A stretch of 12,545 nucleotides of DNA from a bacterium (GCA_030426875.1 JAUHXI010000022.1:1-12545), one strand, 5' to 3'; positions 5,886 through 12,352 are shown, counted from the first letter of the stretch. Made by a program: numbers and translations. The notes: generated by a model not told the origin, from the letters alone.

Positions 5886-6577
5886 AACCAATGTTCAACC
5901 AATACAAACCCCTTACAAACTCTATATTTTTTTTAGAAATCGATTCTGAGCAAGCACTTTCTTTGCTTTTAAAATGGAGAGGGTCTTTGGGGCAAAAGTG
6001 GTTAAAGAAGAAGGTGTCAGCAAATTTATCAAGGACACTGGAGCAACTTCTACCAATTACAACTGTTGCTATCACAAAATTTCTCATTTTAGGGACTAAA
6101 ACTAAATGGAGCGCTTTTTTAGACAATCATTTTGGAGGTACTGATCCGTCTGCTCTACATTATTTGAGTAAAAAATTGAAGTGCCGCATGATTATGGCTA
6201 CTTGCTCGAATAAGGGGGTGGCTTTTGAATATAAAGATCCAAATCAACCTAAATACACTGATGAAAATGGGTTTGAATCCCATAAGGATGACCATTACAT
6301 TTACTATTCCAAGCTTGAGGCTAAAGGATATCGCTTTGAAGCCGCTGGAAAACTGCTTTTTTTTGAGAAGAAGGAAGGCTACAAAAAGAGTTATGCTGAA
6401 AAGCAATTTACTCCTGATATGCTAAAGAAGTATTTATCCGAATTTGGAATTGAAGCTTTTGATGAAGATTTTTATTCACCGCATGCAGGATTTTTGTTGA
6501 CAAGGGTTGATAGAGATATTCCAAAAAATGTAATAGAATTAACATTGGAGGAGGCGAAAAATTATTATAGGCACTAA
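5882..6577 (+). CDS. Soluble hypothetical protein, 5' end probably frameshifted
   Basis: 231 residues if started at TTG 5882; the first ATG is at 5891. I cannot name the family. The sequence is soluble, with no membrane segment. Aromatic and charged motifs stand out: KWSAFLDNHFGGTDPSALHYL (about 75-95), a Cys-containing strand CRMIMATC (101-108), FEYKD, RFEAAGKLLFFE (151-162) and QFTPDMLKKYLSEFGI (175-190). The overall pattern recalls small cytosolic proteins of unknown function or immunity-type proteins, but this is only an impression. The start is doubtful: neither codon has a Shine-Dalgarno, and a better ATG at 5844 is separated by a one-base shift in an A-run. It is convergent with the broken ATPase gene, whose stop lies 15 bp away. 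Confidence 0.7.
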   Translation: MKPMFNQYKPLTNSIFFLEIDSEQALSLLLKWRGSLGQKWLKKKVSANLSRTLEQLLPITTVAITKFLILGTKTKWSAFLDNHFGGTDPSALHYLSKKLKCRMIMATCSNKGVAFEYKDPNQPKYTDENGFESHKDDHYIYYSKLEAKGYRFEAAGKLLFFEKKEGYKKSYAEKQFTPDMLKKYLSEFGIEAFDEDFYSPHAGFLLTRVDRDIPKNVIELTLEEAKNYYRH

Positions 6578-6592
6578 TATATTTTAAGCTAA

Positions 6593-7249
6593 TCATTTGC
6601 TGGGTCTGTGAATAAAATCCATCAAATCTTCATGGGTTACAAAATTGAGATCAATGTTAGGGTGCATTTTTTGAAAGGTTTTATACTTTGAAAGTTGAAT
6701 GGCTGAAGGGTTGTACTTGATTTCGTAGGCCTTTTTTTCTCGGAGGATGAAATCCACTTCGTTTTTATGAATGGTGCGCCAGTATTTGATATGTTCCAGG
6801 TTGTGCTTATAAAGGGTTTCTCTGAAGAAAATATTTTCAAATGCTGCCCCTTTTTCTTCTCTCAAATCCAATGGGGTAAAATTGCCTATTAGGCTATTGC
6901 GAAGGCCCAAGTCATAAAAATAAATCTTTTTCATTTTACTCAACTCTTTGCGAATGTTTTTGTAATAGGGTTTGATCAGGGCAATATGAAATGATTTTTG
7001 TAAGGTGTATAAGTAATTTTCAACTGTAGGCTGGCTCAGATTCAAGGTATTGGCCAACTCATTCACATTCACCATTTGGCCACATTGGTGGGCTAAGATT
7101 TTGAGCAGGTGGAAGTATTTTTCTTCATCTTGAATCTTGGCTTCAAAGATGTCTTTGCGGATGTAGTCAAAGCTCATGGCTTCGAGTAGATCCAATTTTT
7201 CTTGTGGTTCTGGGGTTAGAACCACTTCTGGATAGCCCCCGTAATTCAT
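6593..7249 (-). CDS. C-terminal fragment: DUF4143 ATPase, winged helix plus nuclease-like tail
   Basis: 218 residues in this frame. It opens with MNYGGYPEVVL, the family motif just after the ATPase core. It continues through a helix-turn-helix region (NVNELANTLNLSQPTVENYL, 61-80) and the segment KKIYFYDLGLRNSLIG (107-122). It ends with the DUF4143 tail, whose spacing resembles PD-(D/E)xK nucleases: W157, EVDFI (164-168) and YEIK (175-178). The apparent ATG is internal to the original gene rather than a real start. It ends on TGA at 6593, 15 bp from the convergent plus-strand gene. Confidence 0.75.
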   Translation of the reverse strand: MNYGGYPEVVLTPEPQEKLDLLEAMSFDYIRKDIFEAKIQDEEKYFHLLKILAHQCGQMVNVNELANTLNLSQPTVENYLYTLQKSFHIALIKPYYKNIRKELSKMKKIYFYDLGLRNSLIGNFTPLDLREEKGAAFENIFFRETLYKHNLEHIKYWRTIHKNEVDFILREKKAYEIKYNPSAIQLSKYKTFQKMHPNIDLNFVTHEDLMDFIHRPSK

Positions 7250-7728
7250 ATATTCGGAGAGGAGTTGTTTGAGCTTTTTTCATTTAAAGGGTTGATTTTA
7301 GCCCCAGAAAGAACCAGTTTTTCTAATTTCTTCTCTTCCTTAAATCGTAAAAACTCCCCAAAATTCAACCCATATAGATTAAAGACTTTTTTCCGACCTG
7401 TGAGTGAGTCTCTAAATTTTCGGTCGATATAAAAGGATGAGGAGCCACTCACCACCAATTTGGTCTGGCCACGGTATTCATCATAAATGTATTTTAAGAA
7501 GTTGCTGGGATTGTCTAAGTATTGGATTTCATCAATGAAAATATAGTGTTTGCCTACATTTTTATTGGGCCGCATTCCAATGATTTCATATAGATTTTCG
7601 GGGTGCTCATTCAGACGTTTTTTGTATTCAGGATTCTCTAAGTTCAAAAAATAGCAGAGAGAATCTTGCTCCGCGACCTCCATAACTTGCTTTAAAAGCG
7701 TTGTTTTACCGGTTTGCCTGGCACCCAA
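7246..7728 (-). CDS. N-terminal fragment: P-loop ATPase core (AAA_14)
   Basis: 160 residues in this frame, from an unlikely TTG. Walker A is GARQTGKTTLL (2-12), Walker B is HYIFIDEIQYL (61-71), and a sensor-like strand LVVSGSSSF (91-99) precedes the LNFGEFLRF motif (121-129). The family is widespread in accessory regions of bacteria and archaea, and its cellular role is not well established. Residues after NEK (about 149-150) are out of frame (SSNNSSPNI) owing to the frameshift at 7275-7280. The genuine start is the ATG at 7798 in another frame. Confidence 0.75.
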   Translation of the reverse strand: MGARQTGKTTLLKQVMEVAEQDSLCYFLNLENPEYKKRLNEHPENLYEIIGMRPNKNVGKHYIFIDEIQYLDNPSNFLKYIYDEYRGQTKLVVSGSSSFYIDRKFRDSLTGRKKVFNLYGLNFGEFLRFKEEKKLEKLVLSGAKINPLNEKSSNNSSPNI

Positions 7729-7860
7729 AAGTAGAATGATATGAGGCGTTTTTTAGCGCTTCAAGGAGTGTGCTTTGACGATCTCTTTTATATGTCATTT
7801 TAAAATTATTCGATTATTTCAAACTTATAATTAAATATTATCGTATTTTACTCCGTTTCC

Positions 7861-9018
7861 TTATTCTACTTTCAGCTGTTTTACCATGGGCTTGAAGGCT
7901 AGAATTGCAAAGAGAGTGCTGCTGAGTAAGATAAAAATGAGGACGGAAAAAATATCAGGTGAGACAATACCTTCTTTTAATCCGACCGAGACAATCACTA
8001 AGGCTAAGGCACCGCGATTGTTCATGGCCAGGCCGATCGCGGTGGATTTTTTTGGGTCAAGTTTCATTAAACGAGAGGCTACAAATGAACCTAAAAACTT
8101 ACCACCAATGCCAGCGATCAAGATGGTTATTAGAAAGAATGGCATTTGTTTGAAAATTGAAAAGTCCAAATCAAACGCTAGGCTAGCAAAGAAGATTGGC
8201 GCAAAAAAGCTGTAACTCAAACCATAAATTCGATCTTCTATTTTTTTAAACACCCGTTCATCCAACACTTCTTCTCGAATGAAGAGGCCGGCTAAAAAGG
8301 CACCAATGATCATGTGTAGGCCAATGGCTTCTGCAATGAGCCCCATCAATAGGGCAATGATGAGGGTGAGGGTGAATCCCTTGTTGTTGAAGCGAATGAT
8401 GCGGTCCATGTAGGGGGATAGTTTGCTTCCGCCATAAATGACCACCGTAAAGAATAGGGCCATGCCCACGAGTAGTAGGCCAAGTCCACCCCAATCAATG
8501 GCTCCGGTTTCGGCAATATTTAGGGCGATGGAGAATAAGATGAGGCCAAGAATGTCATTGATGATGCCAGCTGTTATCGATAAATGGGCCACGCTGGTGT
8601 TTAGGATTTTATAATCTTTGAACATTCTAGCGGTGATAGAAATGGCTGAGATGGAGATGGCCGTTCCGATGAAGAAAGCAGTGAACGGGTCGTGGCCGAA
8701 TTGAATGGCAATCAGATAGACGATCAATAGGGGGGTGAGAGCGCCTAAAATAGCGATAAGAATGGATTTTTTTCCTGATTTTAATAATTTTTCATGGTCG
8801 GTTTCTAGGCCGGTGTGGAGCATTAAAAAGAAGATGCCAAATTCTGCAATGATATGGATGATTTCGCTATCTGCAGGAACAAGTCCTAAAATGGTGGGCC
8901 CGACGATGATTCCGCCAATCAATTCCCCAAAAATCACAGGTAGGTTGAGCATGCGGAAGATTTTTCCGGCGGTCCAGACCACGACCATTAAAATGAGGAG
9001 ATCGGAAAAATCGACCAT
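7861..9018 (-). CDS. Cation:proton antiporter (CPA family, no RCK domain)
   Basis: 385 residues, almost all membrane. It exchanges Na+ or K+ for H+ across the inner membrane. Family signatures in order are PVIFGELIGGIIVGP (27-41), FFLMLHTGLETD (63-74), ISAISITARMF (123-133), the ion-binding site GIINDILGLI (151-160), GLHMIIGAFLAGLF, SFFAPIFFASLAFDLDF, GGKFLGS and AMNNRGALALV. The binding pair is Asn154-Asp155 rather than Asp-Asp; in related antiporters ND goes with electroneutral exchange. The C-terminus ends right after the last helix, so the cytoplasmic TrkA/RCK regulatory domain of KefB/KefC types is missing. It has its own promoter (9058-9086), divergent from the small gene at 9153. The leader contains no Shine-Dalgarno. 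Confidence 0.92.
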   Translation of the reverse strand: MVDFSDLLILMVVVWTAGKIFRMLNLPVIFGELIGGIIVGPTILGLVPADSEIIHIIAEFGIFFLMLHTGLETDHEKLLKSGKKSILIAILGALTPLLIVYLIAIQFGHDPFTAFFIGTAISISAISITARMFKDYKILNTSVAHLSITAGIINDILGLILFSIALNIAETGAIDWGGLGLLLVGMALFFTVVIYGGSKLSPYMDRIIRFNNKGFTLTLIIALLMGLIAEAIGLHMIIGAFLAGLFIREEVLDERVFKKIEDRIYGLSYSFFAPIFFASLAFDLDFSIFKQMPFFLITILIAGIGGKFLGSFVASRLMKLDPKKSTAIGLAMNNRGALALVIVSVGLKEGIVSPDIFSVLIFILLSSTLFAILAFKPMVKQLKVE

Positions 9019-9057
9019 ATGAGTGAGGTTATTTTTTTGAGTGGAGGTGTTTTTTTT

Positions 9058-9086
9058 ATCTTATCAACTTTATGTGTGGAACACAA
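9058..9086 (-). promoter_or_regulatory. Antiporter promoter with overlapping inverted repeat
   Basis: On the minus strand: -35 TTGTGT (9081-9086), a 17-nt spacer, and -10 TAAGAT (9058-9063), with a leader of about 32 nt to the ATG at 9018. The perfect inverted repeat TGTGT-GGA-ACACA (9073-9085) overlaps the -35 and could be an operator in this divergent intergenic region. Confidence 0.55.
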
Positions 9087-9112
9087 ATTTCGAGTAGGGA
9101 TACAATATTTTG

Positions 9113-9121
9113 TGCTAAAAT
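9113..9121 (+). promoter_or_regulatory. Extended -10 promoter of the small gene at 9153
   Basis: TGC-TAAAAT (TG at 9113-9114, hexamer 9116-9121) is an extended -10 with no recognisable -35, as is usual for that type. It lies about 30 bp upstream of the ATG at 9153 and supports that start over the in-frame ATG at 9072. Confidence 0.45.
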
Positions 9122-9152
9122 AAAGCTGCCTAGTTTTTTAAAATTTCATTTC

Positions 9153-9542
9153 ATGCAACCTCTTCCTTACACTGTTCAAGAATCAGATCTTTCGACTCAA
9201 GAAATGCCACCCGTTGATTTTAGCGGGGCGATTGAGTTGATAAAATCAACGGATTGGAAGGCGAAAAAAACACAAGAAAAGGCAGTTTGTGAGCAAATGG
9301 GGGAGGCCTGCCCTTTCAATCTGATTTTTGCTCAGGGAGAGAGTTGGTTCCAGTTGATGAGTGAGGATGGAGAGCGGTTTGCAGTTTGTGTTCAAATTCT
9401 ACTGCCTAAAAAAACGGGTTTTTTCAGCTTTCTTTCCTCTCAAAAAAGACGAATGGACACCTTTGATTTGAATGGATTTTCTGAAATGGAGCGGCTTCTT
9501 AGGCTGTTTTATGAGGGGCAGTTTGATCAAATGGTGAAATAG
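9153..9542 (+). CDS. Small soluble hypothetical protein
   Basis: 129 residues from the ATG at 9153 (MQPLPYTVQESDLS). The frame opens earlier, at an ATG at 9072, but those 27 residues would be coded by sequence holding the divergent antiporter -35 and the extended -10, so the later start is chosen. The protein is not recognised. It has no signal peptide or membrane segment. Notable parts are SGAIELIKSTDWKAK (about 24-38), three cysteines (in VCEQMGEAC and AVCVQ), a basic turn SSQKRRMDTFDL and a C-terminal helix ending YEGQFDQMVK. It lies 74 bp upstream of mnmA on the same strand and may be co-transcribed with it. It ends in TAG. Confidence 0.6.
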   Translation: MQPLPYTVQESDLSTQEMPPVDFSGAIELIKSTDWKAKKTQEKAVCEQMGEACPFNLIFAQGESWFQLMSEDGERFAVCVQILLPKKTGFFSFLSSQKRRMDTFDLNGFSEMERLLRLFYEGQFDQMVK

Positions 9543-9616
9543 AAGGTGATATTGGCTAATGTCGCTTTCGGGATGACGGTGGGGATTGAATTAATAAAAT
9601 AACAAAAGAATAAAGA

Positions 9617-10693
9617 ATGAAAATCGCGATGCTCATCTCTGGTGGTGTGGATAGCTCTGTTGCACTTCGACTTCTAAAAGATAAAGGTCACGACATCACC
9701 GCTTTTTATTTGAAGATTTGGCTCGAAGATGAGCTCAGTTACTTGGGTGAGTGTCCCTGGGAAGAGGATTTGGAGTATGTTAGACAGGTTTGTGATGAAA
9801 TTGGAGTATCGTTGGAAGTGCTGCCGATGCAAAAGGCATACTGGGACCGTGTGGTTCAATACACCGTGGCTGAGGCCAAGGCAGGTCGTACCCCCAATCC
9901 GGATGTGATGTGCAATCAGCAGATCAAATTTGGGCAGTTTTATGAGGCGATTGATGATTCATTTGAAAAGGTGGCAACGGGGCATTATGCTCAAGTAAGC
10001 GGTAAGCGGTTAGCGGTTGGCGGTAAGCCTTCCTATTTATTGAAGATGGCGCCGGATCCGATTAAAGATCAGACTTATTTTTTAGCGAAAATATCCCAGG
10101 AGCAGCTTTCTCGGGCGATGTTTCCCATTGGAAAATTTACAAAAGAGGAGGTTCGAGAATTAGCCGAGCACTATGACCTCCCGAATAAAAATCGGAAAGA
10201 CAGTCAGGGGATTTGTTTTTTGGGTAAAATTCCGTTTCGGGAATTTCTGAAGCATCACTTGGAGGAGGTGCCGGGGGATTTTGTGGATGTGGAAACGGGT
10301 GAGAAAATCGGTGAGCATTTAGGATTCTGGTTTTATACCATTGGCCAACGGAAGGGGTTGGATTTGAGTGGGGGCCCTTGGTTTGTGGTCAAAAAAGATG
10401 TTGAAAAGAATATCGTTTATTTGGCCAATGGTTATCAGCCAGAATCGGTTTACAAAACGGAGTTTGAAATAGGGGATTTGCATCAAATTAATGAGCAATT
10501 TCCAATTTCTAATGTCCAATTGAGGGTGAAAATTCGACATGGGGCGACGATGCATGCGTGTGAGTTGGAGGGGAATCGGGTCACCTTAAAAAACCCTGTG
10601 CATGGGGTGGCAGCGGGTCAATTCGCGGTTTTTTATCAGCCTGATTCCGAGGGGGGTGGGGATATTTGTGTGGGGTCGGGGATGATTGTTTGA
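9617..10693 (+). CDS. mnmA: tRNA-specific 2-thiouridylase MnmA
   Basis: ATP-dependent enzyme that makes 2-thiouridine at the wobble base U34 of Glu, Gln and Lys tRNAs, taking sulfur from a relay or cysteine desulfurase. Of 358 residues, the adenylation PP-loop is SGGVDSS (8-14), the first catalytic cysteine is C99 in TPNPDVMCNQQIKFG, and the second is C200 in DSQGICF. TGHY (121-124), DQTYFL (151-156) and FYTIGQRKGL (239-248) are also conserved. The C-terminal beta-barrel is complete and ends GSGMIV with TGA. Two segments look repeat-derived: VSGKRLAVGGK (coded by four 7-nt tandem units) and EQFPISNVQL (a copy of a dispersed repeat). Both sit where loops are expected, so the protein is probably functional. 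No Shine-Dalgarno is seen. Confidence 0.96.
   Translation: MKIAMLISGGVDSSVALRLLKDKGHDITAFYLKIWLEDELSYLGECPWEEDLEYVRQVCDEIGVSLEVLPMQKAYWDRVVQYTVAEAKAGRTPNPDVMCNQQIKFGQFYEAIDDSFEKVATGHYAQVSGKRLAVGGKPSYLLKMAPDPIKDQTYFLAKISQEQLSRAMFPIGKFTKEEVRELAEHYDLPNKNRKDSQGICFLGKIPFREFLKHHLEEVPGDFVDVETGEKIGEHLGFWFYTIGQRKGLDLSGGPWFVVKKDVEKNIVYLANGYQPESVYKTEFEIGDLHQINEQFPISNVQLRVKIRHGATMHACELEGNRVTLKNPVHGVAAGQFAVFYQPDSEGGGDICVGSGMIV
9998..10025 (+). repeat. Four tandem 7-nt repeats inside mnmA
   Basis: AGCGGTA-AGCGGTT-AGCGGTT-GGCGGTA in direct succession, coding for the loop SGKRLAVGG of MnmA. A 7-nt unit changes frame at each copy, so the number of copies matters for reading frame: four units plus flanks keep it open. 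Confidence 0.75.
10497..10520 (-). repeat. Dispersed 24-nt repeat, copy inside mnmA
   Basis: The reverse complement matches 4006-4029 at 21 of 24 positions. On the coding strand of mnmA it encodes most of EQFPISNVQL, at a junction in the C-terminal domain. Confidence 0.6.
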
Positions 10694-10708
10694 GGGGGGG
10701 TTAGGGGG
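10651..10708 (+). other. G-run cluster at the mnmA 3' end (possible G-quadruplex)
   Basis: Six runs of 4-7 G on the plus strand within 58 bp (10651-10656, 10658-10661, 10672-10675, 10678-10681, 10694-10700, 10704-10708), separated by 1, 10, 2, 12 and 3 nt. It covers the last mnmA codons, the 7-bp all-G gap and the stop of the convergent gene. The mnmA mRNA carries the G-rich strand. Confidence 0.6.
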
Positions 10709-11576
10709 TCTGTGTTGGCTCTTTGGGCCCCACTTCTTTTAATCGAGCCTCTAAGTATTCAAGGACAATTCTAACCTTTTTCTTATCTATTTTCTGCCCT
10801 CCTTTTTCAATCACATCTTTCAATTCAAATAAATCAATCATAGCAAAGCGCCTGAGCGCCTTTGCTTCATCGGCATATTCTACTAGCTTTTTTAGCCAAT
10901 TCATAAATGTATTTATAGTCTTAGTATCTGCTAAGGTAAGTTTATGAGATGCATCTGCTATTATTTGTGTGCATTTGGAGGGATTTTCTTGATAAATTTT
11001 CTCAAATCGACTTTTGATAGAGTCTTCTTTTATTGAGGCACTTTCCAATTGAGTTCTCAGGTGCTTCACACTTGCTATTTCTCTTCTAATTTTAGACAAA
11101 AAATCTTCATGATCAGGGATGATTTGGGTCTTTAGGCAATTTATAACTTCCCGCTTAATGATTCGATTCATATCCTCATGCTTCAAATCATGCAAAACTC
11201 TAGAAACCAATTTTATTAGCTTATATATGAATATAATAATTTGAAGTTCAGGCTTTTTTTCACCTGAGTGGAAGATAAAATCAAGAATCCAATCTTCTAA
11301 GCCTTTTCCAGCCATCTCTGAGCGATCGAAAGTATCCGTGCAAGATGACTTAATCATTAGTTTATTCAATATTTCTAGGTCAGTAGTGAGCTTGTGTGGA
11401 TCGGCCAGCGACAAGTTCTCAGCAAATTCTTCTTCATATCTTTCCCTCTCTGATTCGGATATTTGAGACAATTCTTCTTCACTTACCCCTGCTTTTTGAT
11501 GTGTTTCTACCACCCTTTCAACCTCTCTTCTGATCTCATCTAGAACAGGAATGGATCTTTGCTCTAAAGAGTTCAT
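10701..11576 (-). CDS. Helical-repeat protein, downstream member of a novel paralogous group
   Basis: 291 residues, not recognised, strongly helical and charged. Three parts are visible. Residues 1-56 (IRREVERVVETHQ, RYEEEFAENLS) complete the repeat begun in the preceding gene. Residues about 62-200 form a full repeat: core EMAGKGLEDWILDFIFHSGEK (88-107), helix FIYKLIKL, then IRREIASV and RFEKIYQENPS. Residues about 211-283 form a decayed third copy (FAMIDLFELKDVIEKGGQK, LEYLEARL). The ATG is six bases past the first base of the upstream TGA stop and in the same frame. No membrane segment or signal peptide is present. It ends with TAA only 7 bp from the convergent mnmA stop. No function is proposed. 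Confidence 0.75.
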   Translation of the reverse strand: MNSLEQRSIPVLDEIRREVERVVETHQKAGVSEEELSQISESERERYEEEFAENLSLADPHKLTTDLEILNKLMIKSSCTDTFDRSEMAGKGLEDWILDFIFHSGEKKPELQIIIFIYKLIKLVSRVLHDLKHEDMNRIIKREVINCLKTQIIPDHEDFLSKIRREIASVKHLRTQLESASIKEDSIKSRFEKIYQENPSKCTQIIADASHKLTLADTKTINTFMNWLKKLVEYADEAKALRRFAMIDLFELKDVIEKGGQKIDKKKVRIVLEYLEARLKEVGPKEPTQTP

Positions 11577-11579
11577 CAG

Positions 11580-11909
11580 TCAAGCTCTTAAAGTCTTAGT
11601 ATCAACACTTGCTTCTATTGTGATGATGAGTCCGGAACGAAATTTGAAGAGCCATTCTATTAAGCTCTGAATAAACTTAATTTCTTCGATATTCTTCTCG
11701 ATAGCAAGGCTCTTTCCAGTTGAATTAAAAATATAGCTGATCATCCAATTTTGGACCCCTGCATTAGTCATTTCTTGACGAGTTACATGATCTGAAGGCC
11801 TTGAATGTATTAAATTGCTCAAGGCTTCCGCAGCTGAACCTAGTACATTCACGTCACTTTCCAATAAGCCACTCACAAATCCTGTTTTTCTAATTTCGCT
11901 ACGTCTCAA
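11580..11909 (-). CDS. Helical-repeat protein, middle member (possibly the front half of one larger gene)
   Basis: 109 residues from a TTG (MRRSEIRKTG); no ATG is available before residue 47. The shared core reads QEMTNAGVQNWMISYIFNS (45-63), followed by EEIKFIQSLIEWLFKF (75-90). It ends on TGA, followed by CTG and then the ATG of the next gene in the same frame, so the two could be one gene of about 400 residues interrupted by a nonsense codon or read through. A TATAAT -10 at 11936-11941 gives a leader of about 20 nt. The TTG start has no Shine-Dalgarno. The same core is found in the genes on both sides. Confidence 0.65.
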   Translation of the reverse strand: MRRSEIRKTGFVSGLLESDVNVLGSAAEALSNLIHSRPSDHVTRQEMTNAGVQNWMISYIFNSTGKSLAIEKNIEEIKFIQSLIEWLFKFRSGLIITIEASVDTKTLRA

Positions 11910-11935
11910 TTTGGAAGGGGTTATAAGCTAAGGCT

Positions 11936-11941
11936 ATTATA
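11936..11941 (-). promoter_or_regulatory. Candidate -10 of the middle/downstream repeat genes
   Basis: A consensus TATAAT read on the minus strand, 27 bp upstream of the TTG at 11909. No convincing -35 is at the expected distance. The position relative to the start is nearly the same as for the third repeat gene (29 bp). Confidence 0.4.
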
Positions 11942-11957
11942 CTTAGTTTTTCACTGT

Positions 11958-12323
11958 TTATTGGGGTGGGGTGCCGCTAAGTAGAGATTGCCATATTTGA
12001 TTCCGTACTGATTTATTTTTTTCGGGCTCCGTAGCATTTGCACGTAGTCGCCAATATATTATATCCCGAACAAGCCTGATGCGATCAAGTTTGTCTCTTA
12101 TTCTAAAAACACTTGACCCACCCTTTCTTATAATATATGCAATAACACCTTCATTGATACCATTATTAGCCATATTTTTAGCACCTGAGAAGGCATGAGG
12201 ACTAGTATTTGATTTATTAATCATTCCATCCAGTAAACCAGCAATTTTAACCATTCCACTCGCATCCAATGAGGACAGATAATCAACCAAATAATCGCAG
12301 TTTGTGGTGCTTTGAGTCGGCAT
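11958..12323 (-). CDS. Helical-repeat protein, upstream member
   Basis: 121 residues, complete, with its own promoter. It contains one copy of the domain shared with the two genes downstream: GLLDGMINKSN (29-39), KNMANNGINEGVIAYIIRKGG (49-69), then DRIRLVRDIIYWRLR (80-94). The C-terminal tail is NKSVRNQIWQSLLSGTPPQ. The short N-terminus (MPTQSTTNCDYLVDYLSSL) is not shared. The protein is soluble, with no known motif. It is 48 bp upstream of the middle gene. Domain similarity with neighbours is clear in the pattern G-x3-W/V-x-I-x2-I-(F/I). Function is unknown; the local ARM/HEAT-like look is only an impression. Confidence 0.7.
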   Translation of the reverse strand: MPTQSTTNCDYLVDYLSSLDASGMVKIAGLLDGMINKSNTSPHAFSGAKNMANNGINEGVIAYIIRKGGSSVFRIRDKLDRIRLVRDIIYWRLRANATEPEKNKSVRNQIWQSLLSGTPPQ

Positions 12324-12352
12324 CGTAGTGAATTAAATCATTTTAATATAAT

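Larger units (their letters stand above)
6593..7798 (-). pseudogene. AAA_14/DUF4143 ATPase gene broken by two frameshifts
   Basis: The whole gene reads as one protein of about 400 residues only if two homopolymers are corrected. From the ATG at 7798 the frame gives MTYKRDRQSTLLEALK, then the six-T run 7749-7754 (A6 in the mRNA) must lose one base to continue as TPHIILLLGARQTGKTTLL. Near the end of the ATPase part, the six-T run 7275-7280 must gain one base to read NEKKLKQLLSEYMNYGGYPEVV. Both corrected junctions restore family-typical sequence. The gene is therefore a recent pseudogene, an assembly with homopolymer errors, or a gene relying on slippage. The genes nearby that I could check in full (antiporter, mnmA) are intact. 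Confidence 0.8.

Noticed and set aside
9043..9049. GGAGGTG as a Shine-Dalgarno on the plus strand
   Set aside because: No start codon lies at a usable distance. The next ATG is 22 nt away and is not favoured as a start. On the other strand it forms part of the antiporter leader.
9072..9152. N-terminal extension of the small gene at 9153
   Set aside because: The extension would be coded by sequence carrying the divergent antiporter -35 and the likely extended -10 of the gene itself.
11580..11582. UGA as glycine (code 25, as in Gracilibacteria)
   Set aside because: yidC and mnmA end on TGA exactly at their natural C-termini, and no conserved gene here contains an in-frame TGA that would have to be glycine. 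Standard stop use fits.
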